Below, in pieces: positions 63,781 to 64,000 of a DNA stretch of 64,000 nucleotides. Position 1 is the first letter of the stretch. Each line of letters begins with the position of its first letter. The notes under the pieces were generated by a model. That model was not told the origin of the DNA, made no database searches, and saw nothing but the letters and a program-made list of their open reading frames with translations. The DNA is taken from contig NZ_CP107031.2 of assembly GCF_027474845.2 (NCBI RefSeq), forward strand, positions 806,001-870,000, written 5' to 3'. The translations under genes were made by a program, and so were the position numbers. The stretch is from Maribacter aestuarii. Lineage in GTDB: Bacteria; Bacteroidota; Bacteroidia; Flavobacteriales; Flavobacteriaceae.

Positions 63781-63925
63781 TTAAAGATATTAAATTTGTC
63801 TTTGTTTTCATGATCTTGACAATATTTAACCGGAGATATTTGAAACTCATGGTTTTAGACTTAAAAAATTAATTTTAAAAACTCCCCTTTACTCAAAATC
63901 ACGGTGTGTAAATTATTTGTGTTTC

Positions 63926-63933
63926 TATATTTG
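63926..63933 (+). promoter_or_regulatory. Promoter -7 element of the gene starting at 63959
   Basis: TATATTTG is an exact match to TAnnTTTG. It lies 25 nt before the ATG, giving a short leader of about 19 nt. No convincing -33 TTG was seen at the usual spacing. Confidence 0.5.
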
Positions 63934-63958
63934 GACTGTTAAAAACTAACAAATAATT

Positions 63959-64000
63959 ATGAGACCCAACCGCCGCCCCTATAGAGAAAATAGGATGGAT
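63959..64000 (+). CDS. Start of an unidentified gene, cut by window edge
   Basis: The ATG at 63959 follows an A-rich ACAAATAATT and a -7 box. Only 14 codons are visible (Arg/Pro/Asn-rich, beginning MRPNRRPYRENRMD). This is too short to name; a basic start is common among nucleic-acid-binding proteins. Confidence 0.5.
   Translation, partial: MRPNRRPYRENRMD

Overview
The window reads as chromosomal DNA of a marine member of the Flavobacteriaceae (Bacteroidota). The evidence is the type IX secretion and gliding genes porV and gldJ, the DUF5686 protein with its carboxypeptidase-regulatory-like N-terminus, a PafA-type phosphatase, DUF389 and MgtC/DUF4010 membrane proteins, two TonB-type systems, a K+-dependent membrane pyrophosphatase and an NhaD antiporter, low GC, A-rich start contexts and promoters of the TAnnTTTG type. 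No rRNA, CRISPR array, transposase, integrase or phage gene is seen.

Layout. 1-10 kb: methionine/SAM genes, with metX (cut by the window edge) and metY behind a SAM-I riboswitch, metK behind a SAM-II riboswitch, and small lipoproteins, a serine hydrolase and a GNAT acetyltransferase between them. 8-15 kb: deoxynucleoside kinase, App1-type phosphatase, MgtC/DUF4010 protein, a TonB protein, membrane and soluble pyrophosphatases. 15-24 kb: a DUF5686 gene broken by a one-base homopolymer frameshift, pdhB, etfBA behind a perfect 28-bp palindrome, a bifunctional nuclease, nupC, thyA. 24-33 kb: a lipoprotein made of four exact-length 110-residue repeats, divergent from a two-component system; an ergothioneine-type operon egtB-egtD-DUF427; a stand-alone glycogen-binding domain; a class V PLP enzyme; DHFR. 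33-42 kb: murI, pafA, an MlaE/MlaF-like transporter pair, DUF389, manC, a SprT-like protein, an SDR and an M28 peptidase. 42-50 kb: pdhA-pdhC, cdd, porV, gldJ, murF. In Flavobacterium johnsoniae porU lies between gldJ and porV; it is absent here.

50-59 kb: between two tRNA-Val genes in the same orientation lies the most unusual block: a PSCyt1/DUF1549/LamG/DUF1553 cytochrome lipoprotein (with a second one-base homopolymer frameshift, in its signal peptide), a Tat-exported DUF1501 protein, an exported beta-propeller, a membrane cytochrome c with C-terminal leucine-rich repeats, and a convergent Tat-exported Gfo/Idh/MocA oxidoreductase. This Planctomycetes-style set looks like an envelope redox module of unknown substrate. 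59-64 kb: folC, a TolA/TonB-ExbD-ExbB set and nhaD on the minus strand, then the first codons of an unidentified plus-strand gene.

Links between genes: metX/metY/metK form a SAM-responsive regulon with two riboswitch classes. pdhB is separated from pdhA-pdhC. thyA, DHFR, folC, cdd, nupC and the deoxynucleoside kinase cover folate and pyrimidine deoxynucleotide metabolism. Ppa, HppA and NhaD bear on pyrophosphate and ion gradients. All functional calls rest on reading motifs by eye; no database search was run.
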